Source: Sphingomonas sp. CCH21-G11
Lineage (GTDB): Bacteria; Pseudomonadota; Alphaproteobacteria; Sphingomonadales; Sphingomonadaceae
Direction of reading: 5' to 3'
DNA: 64,000 nt
NCBI RefSeq assembly: GCF_001555965.1
Contig: NZ_LSHX01000019.1
Coordinates: 38,532-102,531 of the forward strand
The notes under the pieces were generated by a model. The model was not told the origin of the DNA. It saw only the letters and a program-made list of their open reading frames with translations, and did not search any database. Positions 34,987 through 44,207 of the stretch are shown here, piece by piece. The translations under genes were made by a program, and so were the position numbers. Every line of letters begins with the position of its first letter. The stretch's first letter is position 1.

Positions 34987-37707
34987 ATGCGAACGGTCCG
35001 TACGCGCCTGATTCGACTCGCGCCCAGCATGCTGGCGATGTCGACGGCAAGCCTGTTCTGGTCGGCATCGGCAGCCGCGCAGGATACACCCGACCAGACC
35101 AATGAGGCACCGCCCGCGGAATCCGACGACATCGTCGTCACCGGCATCCGCGCCAGCATCGCCGATGCGCTGAACACCAAGCGCAACGCCGCCAACATCC
35201 TGGACAGCATCTCGGCGCAGGATATCGGCAAGCTGCCCGACCAGAACGTGTCCGAAACGCTGAGCCGCATTCCGGGCGTCCAGATCACCCGGCTGGAGGG
35301 CGAGGGATCGCGGATCAACGTGCGCGGCATCGACCTGAACCGCACGCTCCTGAACGGCCGCAACTTCATCGGCGCGTCGTCGAACGGCGACCCCAATCTG
35401 AACGACTTTCCGTCAGAAATCCTGGCGTCGGTCGACGTGATCAAATCACCGTCGGCGGATATCATCGAGGGCTGGCTGGGTGCGGCGATCAATCTCAAGA
35501 CCCGCCGCCCGCTCGACCTGAAGGACATGCTGTTCGCCGGGCGGATCAACGGATCCTATGGCGACCAGTCGGAGCGGTTCGGTGCCAAGGGCGCGCTGGC
35601 GGTCGGTGGCCAGCTGCTCGACGGGCGGCTGGGCGTGCTGGTCAGCACCACCGGGTCGGTGTTCAACGGCCGCACCTATGGGCTGTTCACCCGCGGCTAT
35701 TCCCAGGTCAACGGCCTGACCGCCACCGGTCCGGGCGCGAGCGCACCGCGGCTGTTCCGCCCGAACCGGATCGAGACCTATGATCTGCGCTACCAGATGG
35801 AGCGGTTCGGCCTCAACGGCACCGTCCAGTTCCGGCCGATCGATTCGCTGACCTTCACCTATGACGGCTTCTATTCGCGGTCGGAAACCGACCGCACGCG
35901 CAACGCCAACCAGATCCTGTTCACCAATAACCTGACCAATGTCGTCGCGCTCGCCGACGGCACGATCGACCAGGCGACGGTGAACGGCGTGACGATCCGC
36001 CCGATCATCTTCAGCGGCCCCAGCCTGACCGAAACCAACGCGCACCAGCTGAACGTCAATTTCGAATCTGGTCCGCTGACGCTGAACGTCAACGGCAGCA
36101 TCTCGCTCGGCGACGCCGATGGCGCGAACGACGGCACGTCGGGCAGCGCCAACTATTATGCCGGCAACGACTTCGTCGTCGTGCTGCGCCAGGCCGCGGG
36201 CCAGACCGCGAGCGTCACCTATGACTGGTCGACCGCCGACGCGCCGATGCCCAACTACAACATCTCGTCGAACTTTGACGTTACCAACCCGCGCAACTTC
36301 GAGGGCTTCACCGTCGTCGACAATAATTACCTGACGACCAACCGCGGGCGCGATGTCGATTTCGACGCCACCTATGAAGTCGACTGGGGCTTCATCAAAT
36401 CGTTCAAGGTCGGCGGACGCTACGAGCGCCAGACGCTCGAGCAGCGCGTCGTCGGCCGGACGCATACCCCGGCGGAGCTGGCGGCGGGCGACCCGACGCC
36501 GGGCGACACGCTGCGCGGCAACGAAATTGCGGGCCTCGCCTATAACGGCCAGTCCAACACGCTGTTCGAGGGATATGACGGCGCTTTTCCCCGCACGATC
36601 CTGGTCGGCAGCTTCGACATCAACGCCTTCGTCGCGCGCTTCGGCCGCAACCGCACCGCCCAGGACCTGGCGCTCGAGCAGCAGACGCTGTTCGACGTCG
36701 AGCAGGATACCTATGCCGGCTTCGCGATGACGACGTTCGGCGGCGAGATCGCGGGGATCGAGCTCAACGGCAATGCCGGCGTCCGCTATGTCCGCAGCGA
36801 GCGGTTGTCGCGGGGGTTCAGCCTGGTCAACGCGACGACCACCCTGCCGGTGGAGCAGGGCGCGACCTTCAACAACTGGCTCCCCTCGGCCAACCTGTCG
36901 GCCCGGTTCACGCCTGACTTCCAGGTCCGCCTTGCCGCCGCGAAGGTGATCGCCCGCCCGCCGCTGTCGCTGACCGGCGTGGGCATTTCGTTCAACCCGA
37001 CATCGAACACCGGCAGCGCGGGCAACCCGCTGCTCGATCCCTATGCCGCGACGCAGTACGACCTGTCGGCGGAATGGTATTTCGCCAAGGCCAGCCTGTT
37101 GTCGGTCGCGCTGTTCAAGAAGGACGTGTCCGCCTTTACCCGCACCATCCAGGTCGAGGAGGATCATCCGGAGATCATCGCGCCGGGCACGACCAACTCG
37201 CTCTACATCATCAGCCGGCCCGCCAACGGCAGCGACGGCAAGATCGAGGGCGTGGAGTTCAACTATTTCCACGCCTTCACCTTCCTGCCCGCGCCGCTCG
37301 ACGGGCTCGGGCTCAACCTCAGCTACACCTACGCCAACGGCTCGACCCCCAATATCGACGAGTTCAGCGGCGAACGGCTGTCGTTGCCCAACCTGTCGAA
37401 GCACAGCTACAATCTCGTCGGCTATTACGAACGCGACGGGGTCAACCTGCGGGTCGCCTATAATTATCGCAGCAAGTTCCTGTCCGTGCAGCAATCGGCA
37501 TCGCAGGGGGGCAGCGTGTTCCAGAACGATTACGGCCAGCTCGACGCCTCGGCCTCGTACAAGATCTCGCCCAACTTCACGCTGACGGTCGACGCGATCA
37601 ACCTGACCCGATCGACCCGCACCCTGTTCATCGGCACCGAGAACAGGCTGGCGACGGCATGGCGCGACGACCGGCGCTTCTATTTCGGCGCATCCTTCAA
37701 CTTCTGA
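34987..37707 (+). CDS. TonB-dependent receptor (first)
   Basis: A 906-residue outer-membrane receptor for active uptake of large ligands, powered by TonB. A signal peptide ends at SASAAAQ. The TonB box is near DDIVVTGIRAS, and the plug domain has SAQDIGKLPDQNVSETLSRIPGVQ, characteristic of the Xanthomonas/Caulobacter glycan-receptor group. A 22-strand barrel follows and ends in RRFYFGASFNF with a terminal Phe. The ATG at 34987 follows a strong GGGGAGGAAAAT. It starts module A and ends before a strong terminator. The ligand is probably an oligosaccharide of the same glycan the neighbouring enzymes attack. Confidence 0.95.
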   Translation: MRTVRTRLIRLAPSMLAMSTASLFWSASAAAQDTPDQTNEAPPAESDDIVVTGIRASIADALNTKRNAANILDSISAQDIGKLPDQNVSETLSRIPGVQITRLEGEGSRINVRGIDLNRTLLNGRNFIGASSNGDPNLNDFPSEILASVDVIKSPSADIIEGWLGAAINLKTRRPLDLKDMLFAGRINGSYGDQSERFGAKGALAVGGQLLDGRLGVLVSTTGSVFNGRTYGLFTRGYSQVNGLTATGPGASAPRLFRPNRIETYDLRYQMERFGLNGTVQFRPIDSLTFTYDGFYSRSETDRTRNANQILFTNNLTNVVALADGTIDQATVNGVTIRPIIFSGPSLTETNAHQLNVNFESGPLTLNVNGSISLGDADGANDGTSGSANYYAGNDFVVVLRQAAGQTASVTYDWSTADAPMPNYNISSNFDVTNPRNFEGFTVVDNNYLTTNRGRDVDFDATYEVDWGFIKSFKVGGRYERQTLEQRVVGRTHTPAELAAGDPTPGDTLRGNEIAGLAYNGQSNTLFEGYDGAFPRTILVGSFDINAFVARFGRNRTAQDLALEQQTLFDVEQDTYAGFAMTTFGGEIAGIELNGNAGVRYVRSERLSRGFSLVNATTTLPVEQGATFNNWLPSANLSARFTPDFQVRLAAAKVIARPPLSLTGVGISFNPTSNTGSAGNPLLDPYAATQYDLSAEWYFAKASLLSVALFKKDVSAFTRTIQVEEDHPEIIAPGTTNSLYIISRPANGSDGKIEGVEFNYFHAFTFLPAPLDGLGLNLSYTYANGSTPNIDEFSGERLSLPNLSKHSYNLVGYYERDGVNLRVAYNYRSKFLSVQQSASQGGSVFQNDYGQLDASASYKISPNFTLTVDAINLTRSTRTLFIGTENRLATAWRDDRRFYFGASFNF

Positions 37708-37722
37708 CCTCTCTCCCACTTG

Positions 37723-37749
37723 GAGCCCGCTTCGGCGGGCTCTTTTTTT
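37723..37749 (+). terminator. strong rho-independent terminator after the first TonB receptor
   Basis: An 8-bp stem GAGCCCGC/GCGGGCTC with a TTCG tetraloop, followed by seven T residues. It may act as a partial stop that lets the receptor be made in excess of the enzymes downstream. Confidence 0.92.
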
Positions 37750-37762
37750 ACAGGAGTTCACG

Positions 37763-39565
37763 ATGAAGCACGCGCATTCGCTCGGCGCCGTTGTCGGCGG
37801 GACCTGCCTCCTGGCGCTCGGTGCGCTCGCGTTTACGGCGAGCGCACCGTCGGGCACGCTCACCAGTCCGCAGCCGCAGGCCGCCGCTCGGCTGGCCCTG
37901 CCGACCTTCGCAAACCAGGTCACTTCGCTCATCCGGTCGGCGCTCTATCCCGACAGCTGGCTGCCGGTGGGCGAAGGCGGCAGCAAGGACGCGGCCGGCC
38001 GCTTCCTCCAGGACTTTTCCTATGCGGGCTACGCCAATGGCGACAAGCCGATCCCGACGGGCTTCGGCAACAACCGCATGGTCAACGCGGTCACGCAATA
38101 TGGCGCTGACAACACATATAACGCGACGACCAACCCCAATTCGGCCGACGCCACCAACGCGATCCAGGCCGCGATCAACGCGATCTGCACCCAGGGCGGC
38201 GGCACCGTCTTCCTGCCGGCGGGCACCTATCGCATCCGGCCGCAGGGGACGAACACCGCCGCGCTGAACCTGAATTGCAACAACCTGATCCTGCGCGGCG
38301 CGGTCGATGCCCAGGGCAGGCCGGCGACGTTCCTGTTCAACGACCTGGCCAATATGCGCGCGCGGCGGGTCATCTTCGTCGGCACGGTCGACGACCGGTT
38401 CATCTGGTACACGTCGCAGGTGTCCACCCCGACGCCGGTGACCCAGGCGGTGACCGATCCGACGCGGATCATCACCGTCGGCAGCACCAGCGCCTTTCAG
38501 GTCGGCGCGCCGATCGTCATCCGCACCGACACGACCGAGGCGTTCAAGGCGCAGCATGGCATGACCGCGGGCATCAACGGTTGCACCGCCAATGGCTGCT
38601 GGTGGGACGGATCGGGCCAGGGCCTGCTCTATTACCGCACGGTACAGGCGATCCTGTCGGGCAACCGCATCCGCCTCGACGCGCCGATCCGCTACCTGCT
38701 CAATCCCGATCCCAGCACGGGCAACAACCCGCGCGCCTATCGCACGACGCCGGCGACCTATAATGTCGGGATCGAGAACATCGCGATCGGAATGCGGGAA
38801 AATCCCAATCCGGGCCTGACCGATTCGGTGATCAACACGCCCGGCACCGCCGCGTACGAGACGAGCGGCGCGCAGGCGATCCGCTTCGCCGGGGCCAAGG
38901 ACAGCTGGGTCCGCAACGTCCACAGTTTCCGGCCCGCGGTGAACACCCAGAATTTCCACCTGTCCTCGATCGGCATCGCGCTGTCTGCATCGACGCGGGG
39001 CATCTCGGTGCTCAACAGCTCGATGTCTTTCCCGCAGAACCGCCTGGGCGGCGGCAACGGCTATCTGATGGTCGTTGCCGGTCAGGATCACCTGATCCGC
39101 GACAGCGTGACCGAAGGCGGCCGGCACAATTTCCAGATCACCGACATGAGCGCGTCGGGCAACGTCATCCTGGGCGGCAGCACGATCAATTCGGAGGGCA
39201 CCAACGACTTCCACGTCGCCTTGTCGCACGCCAACCTGATCGACGGCGTGACCACGATCGGCAACAGCTGGCAGACGATCAACCGCGGCTCGACGAGCAA
39301 CGGCGCGGGCATCACCGGCACCCAGAATGTGTTCTGGAACGTGATCAAGGGCGACACCGCCAGCGGTATCTTCATCCAGTCGGAGCAGTTCGCGTGGGGC
39401 TACATCATCGGCACGCGGGGCAACACCGCGTCGGTCGATGTGGGGGGGCCGACGATCTCGGCACCTTCGGACTGGGTGGAGGCGCTCAACAACGGCGTCA
39501 ACCTGGCCCCCACCTCGCTCTACCTCGACCAGAAGGCAAAGCGTGACGCCAATCCGAACTACTGA
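37763..39565 (+). CDS. exported right-handed beta-helix protein, pectate-lyase-3-like (1)
   Basis: A 600-residue exported protein with an N-terminal signal peptide or anchor. Residues about 110-160 carry the pectate-lyase-3 entry: VTQYGADNTYNATT, then AIQAAINAICTQGGGTVFLPAGTYRI. Repeated beta-helix turns rich in Asn, Gly and Asp follow (GNGYLMVVAGQDHLIRDSV, GGRHNFQITDMSASGNVILGG). The C-terminus is SLYLDQKAKRDANPNY. The fold supports a lyase or GH28-like hydrolase on a charged polysaccharide, but catalytic residues cannot be picked out. It is a tandem paralogue of the next gene. Substrate unknown. Confidence 0.8.
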   Translation: MKHAHSLGAVVGGTCLLALGALAFTASAPSGTLTSPQPQAAARLALPTFANQVTSLIRSALYPDSWLPVGEGGSKDAAGRFLQDFSYAGYANGDKPIPTGFGNNRMVNAVTQYGADNTYNATTNPNSADATNAIQAAINAICTQGGGTVFLPAGTYRIRPQGTNTAALNLNCNNLILRGAVDAQGRPATFLFNDLANMRARRVIFVGTVDDRFIWYTSQVSTPTPVTQAVTDPTRIITVGSTSAFQVGAPIVIRTDTTEAFKAQHGMTAGINGCTANGCWWDGSGQGLLYYRTVQAILSGNRIRLDAPIRYLLNPDPSTGNNPRAYRTTPATYNVGIENIAIGMRENPNPGLTDSVINTPGTAAYETSGAQAIRFAGAKDSWVRNVHSFRPAVNTQNFHLSSIGIALSASTRGISVLNSSMSFPQNRLGGGNGYLMVVAGQDHLIRDSVTEGGRHNFQITDMSASGNVILGGSTINSEGTNDFHVALSHANLIDGVTTIGNSWQTINRGSTSNGAGITGTQNVFWNVIKGDTASGIFIQSEQFAWGYIIGTRGNTASVDVGGPTISAPSDWVEALNNGVNLAPTSLYLDQKAKRDANPNY

Positions 39566-39575
39566 ACCCCTGCCA

Positions 39576-39604
39576 TTGGCAAGCCGTCACCTATCGGATA
39601 TCTT
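39576..39604 (+). promoter_or_regulatory. promoter of the second beta-helix gene
   Basis: TTGGCA (39576-39581), a 17-nt spacer and TATCTT (39599-39604). The -10 box begins in the right half of the operator at 39589-39603, so binding there would block RNA polymerase. Confidence 0.5.
39589..39603. promoter_or_regulatory. GntR-type operator variant ACCTATCGGATATCT
   Basis: Agrees with the perfect palindrome ACATATCCGATATGT at 12 of 15 positions, with symmetric changes in both arms (position 3 and its partner), so the site itself stays partly palindromic. Confidence 0.5.
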
Positions 39605-39655
39605 AAGTCTGATACCGGCGTGCACAAAGCACGTGCGGGCACTGGGAGAGGCGAG

Positions 39656-41467
39656 ATGGCAAGACGATATGTGGCGTTGGTGTTAGGCGGGCTGGCGCTG
39701 GCCGGCGCGGCGCTGGCGAGTAGCAGTGGGTGGCTCGGAACAGCGACAACCTCCGCGGGTGCCGTGCGGCTGCCGGCGACCGGAGACGGGCTTTCGGCCC
39801 TGTCGACGGTCGCCGCCCAGTCGGCCAGCACCGTTCGCAGCGTGCTCTATCCCGCCAACTGGCTTCCGCTCTATGAGGGCGGGAACAAGGATTCGTCCGG
39901 CCGTTTCCTTCAGGACTTCTCATACGCCGGCTATGCGATGGGCGACGCGCCGATCCCGACCAGCTTCAACAACGGCCATCAGGTGAACGTCGTCACCCAG
40001 TTCGGGGCCGACAATAGCTATAGCGCGAACAGCAACCCCAATGCTGCCGACGCCACAACCCCGATCCAGAACGCGATCAATGCGGTCTGCGCGGCGGGCG
40101 GGGGCGTCGTGTTCCTGCCCGGCGGCGGCTATCGCATCCGCCCGGTCGGCACCGCGCCCTATGCGCTGCGGCTGCCGTGCAGCAACGTGATCCTGCGCGG
40201 CCAGACCAACGCATCCGGCACGCCCCAGGCCTACGTCTTCAACGACGATCCGGTGATGCGCGCCAAGCGCATGATCGATATGGGGCCGACCGACAATCGC
40301 GACATCTGGTTCACCGACCAGGCGACGACGCCCGTCGCGGTCACCAGCGCGACCAACGATCCGACGCGCACGATCACCGTCGCATCGACCGCGGGGCTGG
40401 CGGTCGGCCAGTCGATCATCGTGCGGACCGATTTGACCCCGGCGTTCCGCGATCTGCACGGCATGGGGCCAAACCAGAACGGCTGCAACGCCAATGGTTG
40501 CTGGGGATCGGCGAACTGGGCGCAGGGCCAGGTGGCGATGCGGCGGATCGAGGCGATCCTGCCCGGCAACCAGCTGCGCCTCGACATCCCGGTGCGCTAC
40601 ATCCTCAATCCCGATGCGACGACCGGCAACAACCCGCGCATCTACCGGACGGGCACGGTATCGACCAATGTCGGGATCGAGAACCTGTATCTCGCGATGC
40701 GCGAGAACACCCAGCCCGGCCTGACCGATGCGGACATCAACACCCGCGGCACCGCCGCCTATGAAACGAGCAACGCGGTGATGATCCGGGTGACCGGGGT
40801 GATGGACGGGTGGATCCGCAATGTCCGCACGTTCAAGCCGCAGGCGAACGCAACCTATCACATCCAGTCGCTGGGCATCGCGATCACGCGGTCGGCGCGC
40901 GGCATTTCGGTGCTCGACTGCTCGATTTCGTTTCCGCAGAACCGGCTGGGCAGCGGCAACGGCTATCTGTTCTTTGTGTCGGCGCAGGAGAATTTGATCC
41001 GCAACGCCTATGCCGAGGGCGGGCGGCACAATTTCCAGATGTCTGACTTGACCGCATCGGGCAACGTGCTCCTGGGCGGCGCGTCGATCAACCCGGTTTC
41101 GGTTTCGGACTATCACGGCAGCCTGGCGCACGCCAATCTGGTCGACGGCATGCGCATCGTCGGTCCGGGCTGGGAAAGCCAGAACCGCGGCACCACCAGC
41201 AACGGCGGGGGCGTGACGGGAACCCAGAATGTCTTCTGGAACCTGATCAAGGACGATTTGGGGACGAACGTGTTCGTGCGTTCTCACCAGTTCGGGTTCG
41301 GCTATGTCATCGGGACGCGGGGCAATACGGCCAGCCTCAACCTGAACGGCGCGGCGTTCCTCGCCCCGGCGGACTTTGCCGAGCTGATCAACCAGGGCGC
41401 CACGCTCGAGCCGCAGTCGCTGTATCTCGACCAGAAGGCGCGGCGTGACGCCAACCCCAGTTACTGA
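39656..41467 (+). CDS. exported right-handed beta-helix protein, pectate-lyase-3-like (2)
   Basis: A 603-residue paralogue of the preceding protein over its whole length. Blocks such as SGRFLQDFSYAGYA, FPQNRLG-GNGYL, EGGRHNFQ, GTQNVFWN and SLYLDQKARRDANP are shared; by eye more than half of residues match in aligned blocks. It has its own signal peptide (RRYVALVLGGLALAGAALAS) and its own promoter and operator. GGGAG precedes the ATG at 39656. Duplication with retained spacing suggests two related specificities on one glycan. Whether it is a lyase or a hydrolase is not known. Confidence 0.8.
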   Translation: MARRYVALVLGGLALAGAALASSSGWLGTATTSAGAVRLPATGDGLSALSTVAAQSASTVRSVLYPANWLPLYEGGNKDSSGRFLQDFSYAGYAMGDAPIPTSFNNGHQVNVVTQFGADNSYSANSNPNAADATTPIQNAINAVCAAGGGVVFLPGGGYRIRPVGTAPYALRLPCSNVILRGQTNASGTPQAYVFNDDPVMRAKRMIDMGPTDNRDIWFTDQATTPVAVTSATNDPTRTITVASTAGLAVGQSIIVRTDLTPAFRDLHGMGPNQNGCNANGCWGSANWAQGQVAMRRIEAILPGNQLRLDIPVRYILNPDATTGNNPRIYRTGTVSTNVGIENLYLAMRENTQPGLTDADINTRGTAAYETSNAVMIRVTGVMDGWIRNVRTFKPQANATYHIQSLGIAITRSARGISVLDCSISFPQNRLGSGNGYLFFVSAQENLIRNAYAEGGRHNFQMSDLTASGNVLLGGASINPVSVSDYHGSLAHANLVDGMRIVGPGWESQNRGTTSNGGGVTGTQNVFWNLIKDDLGTNVFVRSHQFGFGYVIGTRGNTASLNLNGAAFLAPADFAELINQGATLEPQSLYLDQKARRDANPSY

Positions 41468-41488
41468 ACGACGAAGGAGTAAGCGGAA

Positions 41489-42583
41489 ATGAACCGGCGA
41501 GACATTTTGACGGGTGCAGTGGCCTTGCCGGTCGTTCCGGGGATCATCGCCGGGACGGCGCGCGCCGCCCCCGGCGATGACCATGGGCTGTTCTTTCACG
41601 GCATGAACTATGGCTATCTCGCCAAGCAGGGCTATTTCCGCGCCAAGGGCGCGGCCGATGTCGATGCGATGGCCGATATCGGGGTCAAGTGGGTATCGCT
41701 GATCGTCATGCTGATGCAGGACACGATCGGCAGCCTGCGGATGTACCGCGATTTCACCTACACCGCCGACGACCTTGAGCTCGCCGCGGTGATCGACCGT
41801 TTCCACAAGCGCGGGATCAAGGTGCTGCTCAAGCCGCTGCTCGACATCCAGGACAGCAGCTGGCGCGGGCGGATCAATTTCCCGCCCCTCGACGACCAGC
41901 AGATCCTGGGGCGGACCAACAACTACTGGCCGACCTGGTTCGCCAGCATGAACGAGGCGATGCTCTACTATGCGCGCATGGCGACGATGCTGGATGTCGA
42001 GGCGTTCGCGGTCGGTGCCGAGCTGGTCGGCACCTATCCGCAGACCGACCTGTGGCGGCAGACCGTGGCCAAGGTGCGCGACGTCTATCGCGGGCCGCTG
42101 TGCGTCGCGGCGCATCAGGATTCGATGAAGGATCCGGCGGTGCAGGCATGGATGCGCGAGGTCGATTATGTCGGCCTGAGCTTCTACCCCGACCTGCCCG
42201 AGCCCGAATCGCCGACGCCGGACGACGTGGTCCGCGTCCTGTCCCCGCTGCGGGCGCAGTATCGCGAAATCGCGACCGCGATCGGCAAGCCGCTGTTCTG
42301 GTCGGAGGCCGGCATCCGGTCGGTCAAGGGCGGGATGAAGTCGACGGGCCAGTATCGCAACGCCGCCCCCTATGACGGCATGGTCCAGGCCAATTATCTG
42401 GAGGGCATGTTCCGCACCTTCTGGAACGAGCCGTGGTGGGCGGGTTGCCAGCTGTGGAAATGGGACGAGCAGCAGCAGCGCCCGCATTACGCCCAACCCG
42501 GCGGCGACACGGGTTTCACCGTGCAGGGCAAACCCGCGGAAGCCGTCATTCGGCGCTGGTCGACGGTCGGTCGCGCACGCTGA
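41489..42583 (+). CDS. GH113-like exported glycoside hydrolase
   Basis: A 364-residue TIM-barrel enzyme with a clear twin-arginine signal (MNRRDILTGAVALPVVPG), so it is folded before export. The barrel resembles family GH113: GVKWVSLIVMLMQD, then KVLLKPLLDIQD, acid/base E178 in VGAELVGTY, and nucleophile E273 in LFWSEAGIRS. Known GH113 enzymes are beta-mannanases. The match is by motif order, so a related clan-A family is possible. It lies 21 nt after the second beta-helix gene with an AAGGAG site and is probably in the same transcript. Confidence 0.78.
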   Translation: MNRRDILTGAVALPVVPGIIAGTARAAPGDDHGLFFHGMNYGYLAKQGYFRAKGAADVDAMADIGVKWVSLIVMLMQDTIGSLRMYRDFTYTADDLELAAVIDRFHKRGIKVLLKPLLDIQDSSWRGRINFPPLDDQQILGRTNNYWPTWFASMNEAMLYYARMATMLDVEAFAVGAELVGTYPQTDLWRQTVAKVRDVYRGPLCVAAHQDSMKDPAVQAWMREVDYVGLSFYPDLPEPESPTPDDVVRVLSPLRAQYREIATAIGKPLFWSEAGIRSVKGGMKSTGQYRNAAPYDGMVQANYLEGMFRTFWNEPWWAGCQLWKWDEQQQRPHYAQPGGDTGFTVQGKPAEAVIRRWSTVGRAR

Positions 42584-42627
42584 GCCCATCCGCTCGGCAT
42601 CCTGCATCCTTCACCGCCTGCTCCGGC

Positions 42628-42656
42628 TTGAATACCAATAACATATCCGATATGTG
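42628..42656 (+). promoter_or_regulatory. promoter of the second RraA-type gene
   Basis: TTGAAT (42628-42633), a 17-nt spacer and TATGTG (42651-42656). The -10 box starts at position 11 of the operator, as it does before the second beta-helix gene. Confidence 0.5.
42641..42655. promoter_or_regulatory. operator ACATATCCGATATGT (perfect palindrome)
   Basis: Identical in all 15 bases to the site at 31617-31631. It ends 29 nt before the ATG of the RraA-type gene and overlaps its -10 box, which fits repression. Confidence 0.75.
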
Positions 42657-42684
42657 ATTGGTAATATGCGCGAGGGGAGTGAAA

Positions 42685-43392
42685 ATGACAGGCGTGCGGG
42701 ATGACGGGCAATCGATGGATGTAGCGGCGGTCGAGGACCTGCGTGTCCGCTATACCCGGCTTTACGGTGGCGCGATCTATGATGTGCTCGACGAAATGGG
42801 GTATCCCAACCAGGTGCTAGCGACCGACCTGGTGCCGATCGAGCCCGGATCGGTGGTCGTCGGCCCCGCCTTCACCATCCAGGGCGTGTCCGACCCGATG
42901 GGCGACGAAGAGCTGAGCCAGCGCCGCATCCGGCTGTTCAGCGAGATGCGTTACCCGTGCGTCGACGTGCGCGACTGCGGCTTCGACGTCCGGGTCGCCC
43001 ATTATGGCGAGATGAACGCGACGCTTGGCGTGAAGCACGGCGCGGTGGGCGCGATCGTCGACGGCGGCGTCCGCGATGTCCGCCTGCTCCGCGAAATGGG
43101 GTTCCCCGTCTTCGCGCGCTATCGTTCGCCGGTCGAGGCGAAGAAGCGGTGGTCCTATTATCGATGGCAGGTGCCGATCACGCTGCGCGGGGCGATGAGC
43201 GCGACGGTGACCGTGCATCCGGGCGATTTCATGTTCGCCGATCAGGACGGCGTCCTTGCGATCCCGAAGGCCCTGACGGTCGCAGTGCTGGAAGCTGCCG
43301 AACGTCTGGCGGGACTGGAGAATTCGGCGCGGACCGAATTCGCGGAAAATCCGGATACCGAGGCGGTATACCAGAAATACGGACGCCTCTAG
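42685..43392 (+). CDS. RraA family protein, probable class II aldolase (second)
   Basis: A 235-residue RraA-fold protein with the metal/pyruvate motif GAIVDGGVRDVRLLREMG, again with Arg-Asp after the Gly pair. It has the core of the protein at 33146 but differs in the ends and in the loop FARYRSPVEAKKRWSYYRWQ, so the substrates may differ. GGGGAGTG precedes the ATG at 42685; the frame is open a few codons further but across the operator region. Its stop overlaps that of the convergent GntR gene by 4 nt. It is under the perfect operator and is probably part of the GntR regulon. Confidence 0.82.
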   Translation: MTGVRDDGQSMDVAAVEDLRVRYTRLYGGAIYDVLDEMGYPNQVLATDLVPIEPGSVVVGPAFTIQGVSDPMGDEELSQRRIRLFSEMRYPCVDVRDCGFDVRVAHYGEMNATLGVKHGAVGAIVDGGVRDVRLLREMGFPVFARYRSPVEAKKRWSYYRWQVPITLRGAMSATVTVHPGDFMFADQDGVLAIPKALTVAVLEAAERLAGLENSARTEFAENPDTEAVYQKYGRL

Positions 43393-44111
43393 CGCCCCGA
43401 TCGTTCCGCCATGATCGCCTCGATCACGGGGCGGGTGGCGGCGAAATGATCGCGCATCGCCGCTTCGGCCGCCGCCGGGTCGCGCGCGGCGATCGCGGTT
43501 GCGACGGCGCGGTGACGTTCGATCGTCCGGTCGTCGCGCACCTTGATCTGGGCATGCAGCGTCGAGATCACCTCGCGCATCGAATCCGACAGCGCGTTGA
43601 TCATGAACGCGATCAGCGAATTGTGCGACGCGCGCGCGATCAGCTGATGAAATTCGAGGTCGAGCGCCACCCACCGGTCATGGTCGGCCAGCGCACCCTC
43701 CATCTGCGCCAGCACCTGCTTGAGCCGGTCGATCTCCTCATCGGTGATGTACTCCGCTGCGCGCACCGCGGCATGGGTTTCGATCGCGCGGCGCAGGTCG
43801 ACCGCCTCGTTCAGCCCGTCGGGATTAATGTGCATCGCAAAGCGCAGCATCTGACGCACGGGTTCGGGTGCCAGCTCGCCGATCGTGCTGGCCTTGCCCT
43901 GGCGGATCTCGACGATGCCGAGCGCCGCGAGCTTGCGCACCGCTTCGCGAACCACGGGCTTGCTGACCCCCATCGCGCGACAGATGTCGCCTTCCGAAGG
44001 CAGGGTGTCGCCCGGCATCATCGCGCCCGCGATGATCTGCTGGGTCAGGCGCTGGGCGACAATGTCGGACAGAAGCGCTTTGTCCGGATTGATCCGTTCC
44101 ATTTCAAGCAT
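43389..44111 (-). CDS. GntR family transcriptional regulator, FadR/FCD type
   Basis: A 240-residue regulator. Its winged helix is PGDTLPSEGDICRAMGVSKPVVREAVRKLAALG, of standard GntR form, and the C-terminal half is an all-helical FCD effector domain (DLEFHQLIARASHN, with His residues for a metal). FCD regulators often sense uronates, aldonates or related acids, as ExuR and UxuR do. The ATG at 44111 follows GCGAGG. It is divergent from the second TonB receptor. Degenerate copies of the 15-bp palindrome overlap the -10 boxes of both genes, which suggests autoregulation. Confidence 0.92.
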   Translation of the reverse strand: MLEMERINPDKALLSDIVAQRLTQQIIAGAMMPGDTLPSEGDICRAMGVSKPVVREAVRKLAALGIVEIRQGKASTIGELAPEPVRQMLRFAMHINPDGLNEAVDLRRAIETHAAVRAAEYITDEEIDRLKQVLAQMEGALADHDRWVALDLEFHQLIARASHNSLIAFMINALSDSMREVISTLHAQIKVRDDRTIERHRAVATAIAARDPAAAEAAMRDHFAATRPVIEAIMAERSGR

Positions 44112-44146
44112 TTTTGGCCTCGCCCACGTCATCGGTCGCCCATCTC

Positions 44147-44161
44147 ACATATGAGATAAGA
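44147..44161. promoter_or_regulatory. degenerate GntR operator in the regulator's own promoter
   Basis: Matches 11 of 15 positions of the perfect site. It also forms part of ATCTCA-N4-TGAGAT (44142-44157). On the minus strand TTGCCC (44175-44170), a 17-nt spacer and ATATGT (44152-44147) could be the regulator's promoter, with the -10 box inside the site. Confidence 0.45.
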
Positions 44162-44178
44162 ATCCGACAGGGCAAGCA

Positions 44179-44207
44179 TTGACCGACGACAGGCTTTAAC
44201 ATATCAG
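44179..44207 (+). promoter_or_regulatory. promoter of the second TonB-receptor gene
   Basis: TTGACC (44179-44184), a 17-nt spacer and TATCAG (44202-44207). The -10 box lies inside the operator at 44199-44213. Confidence 0.5.

Noticed and set aside
35446..37932. Long open frame antisense to the first TonB receptor (and similar long antisense frames at 3677-5914, 39920-42607 and 44213-46591)
   Set aside because: In GC-rich DNA with strong third-position G/C the antisense frames stay open by chance. The translations are low-complexity, rich in Arg, Asp and His, with no family features, while the sense frames encode clear proteins.
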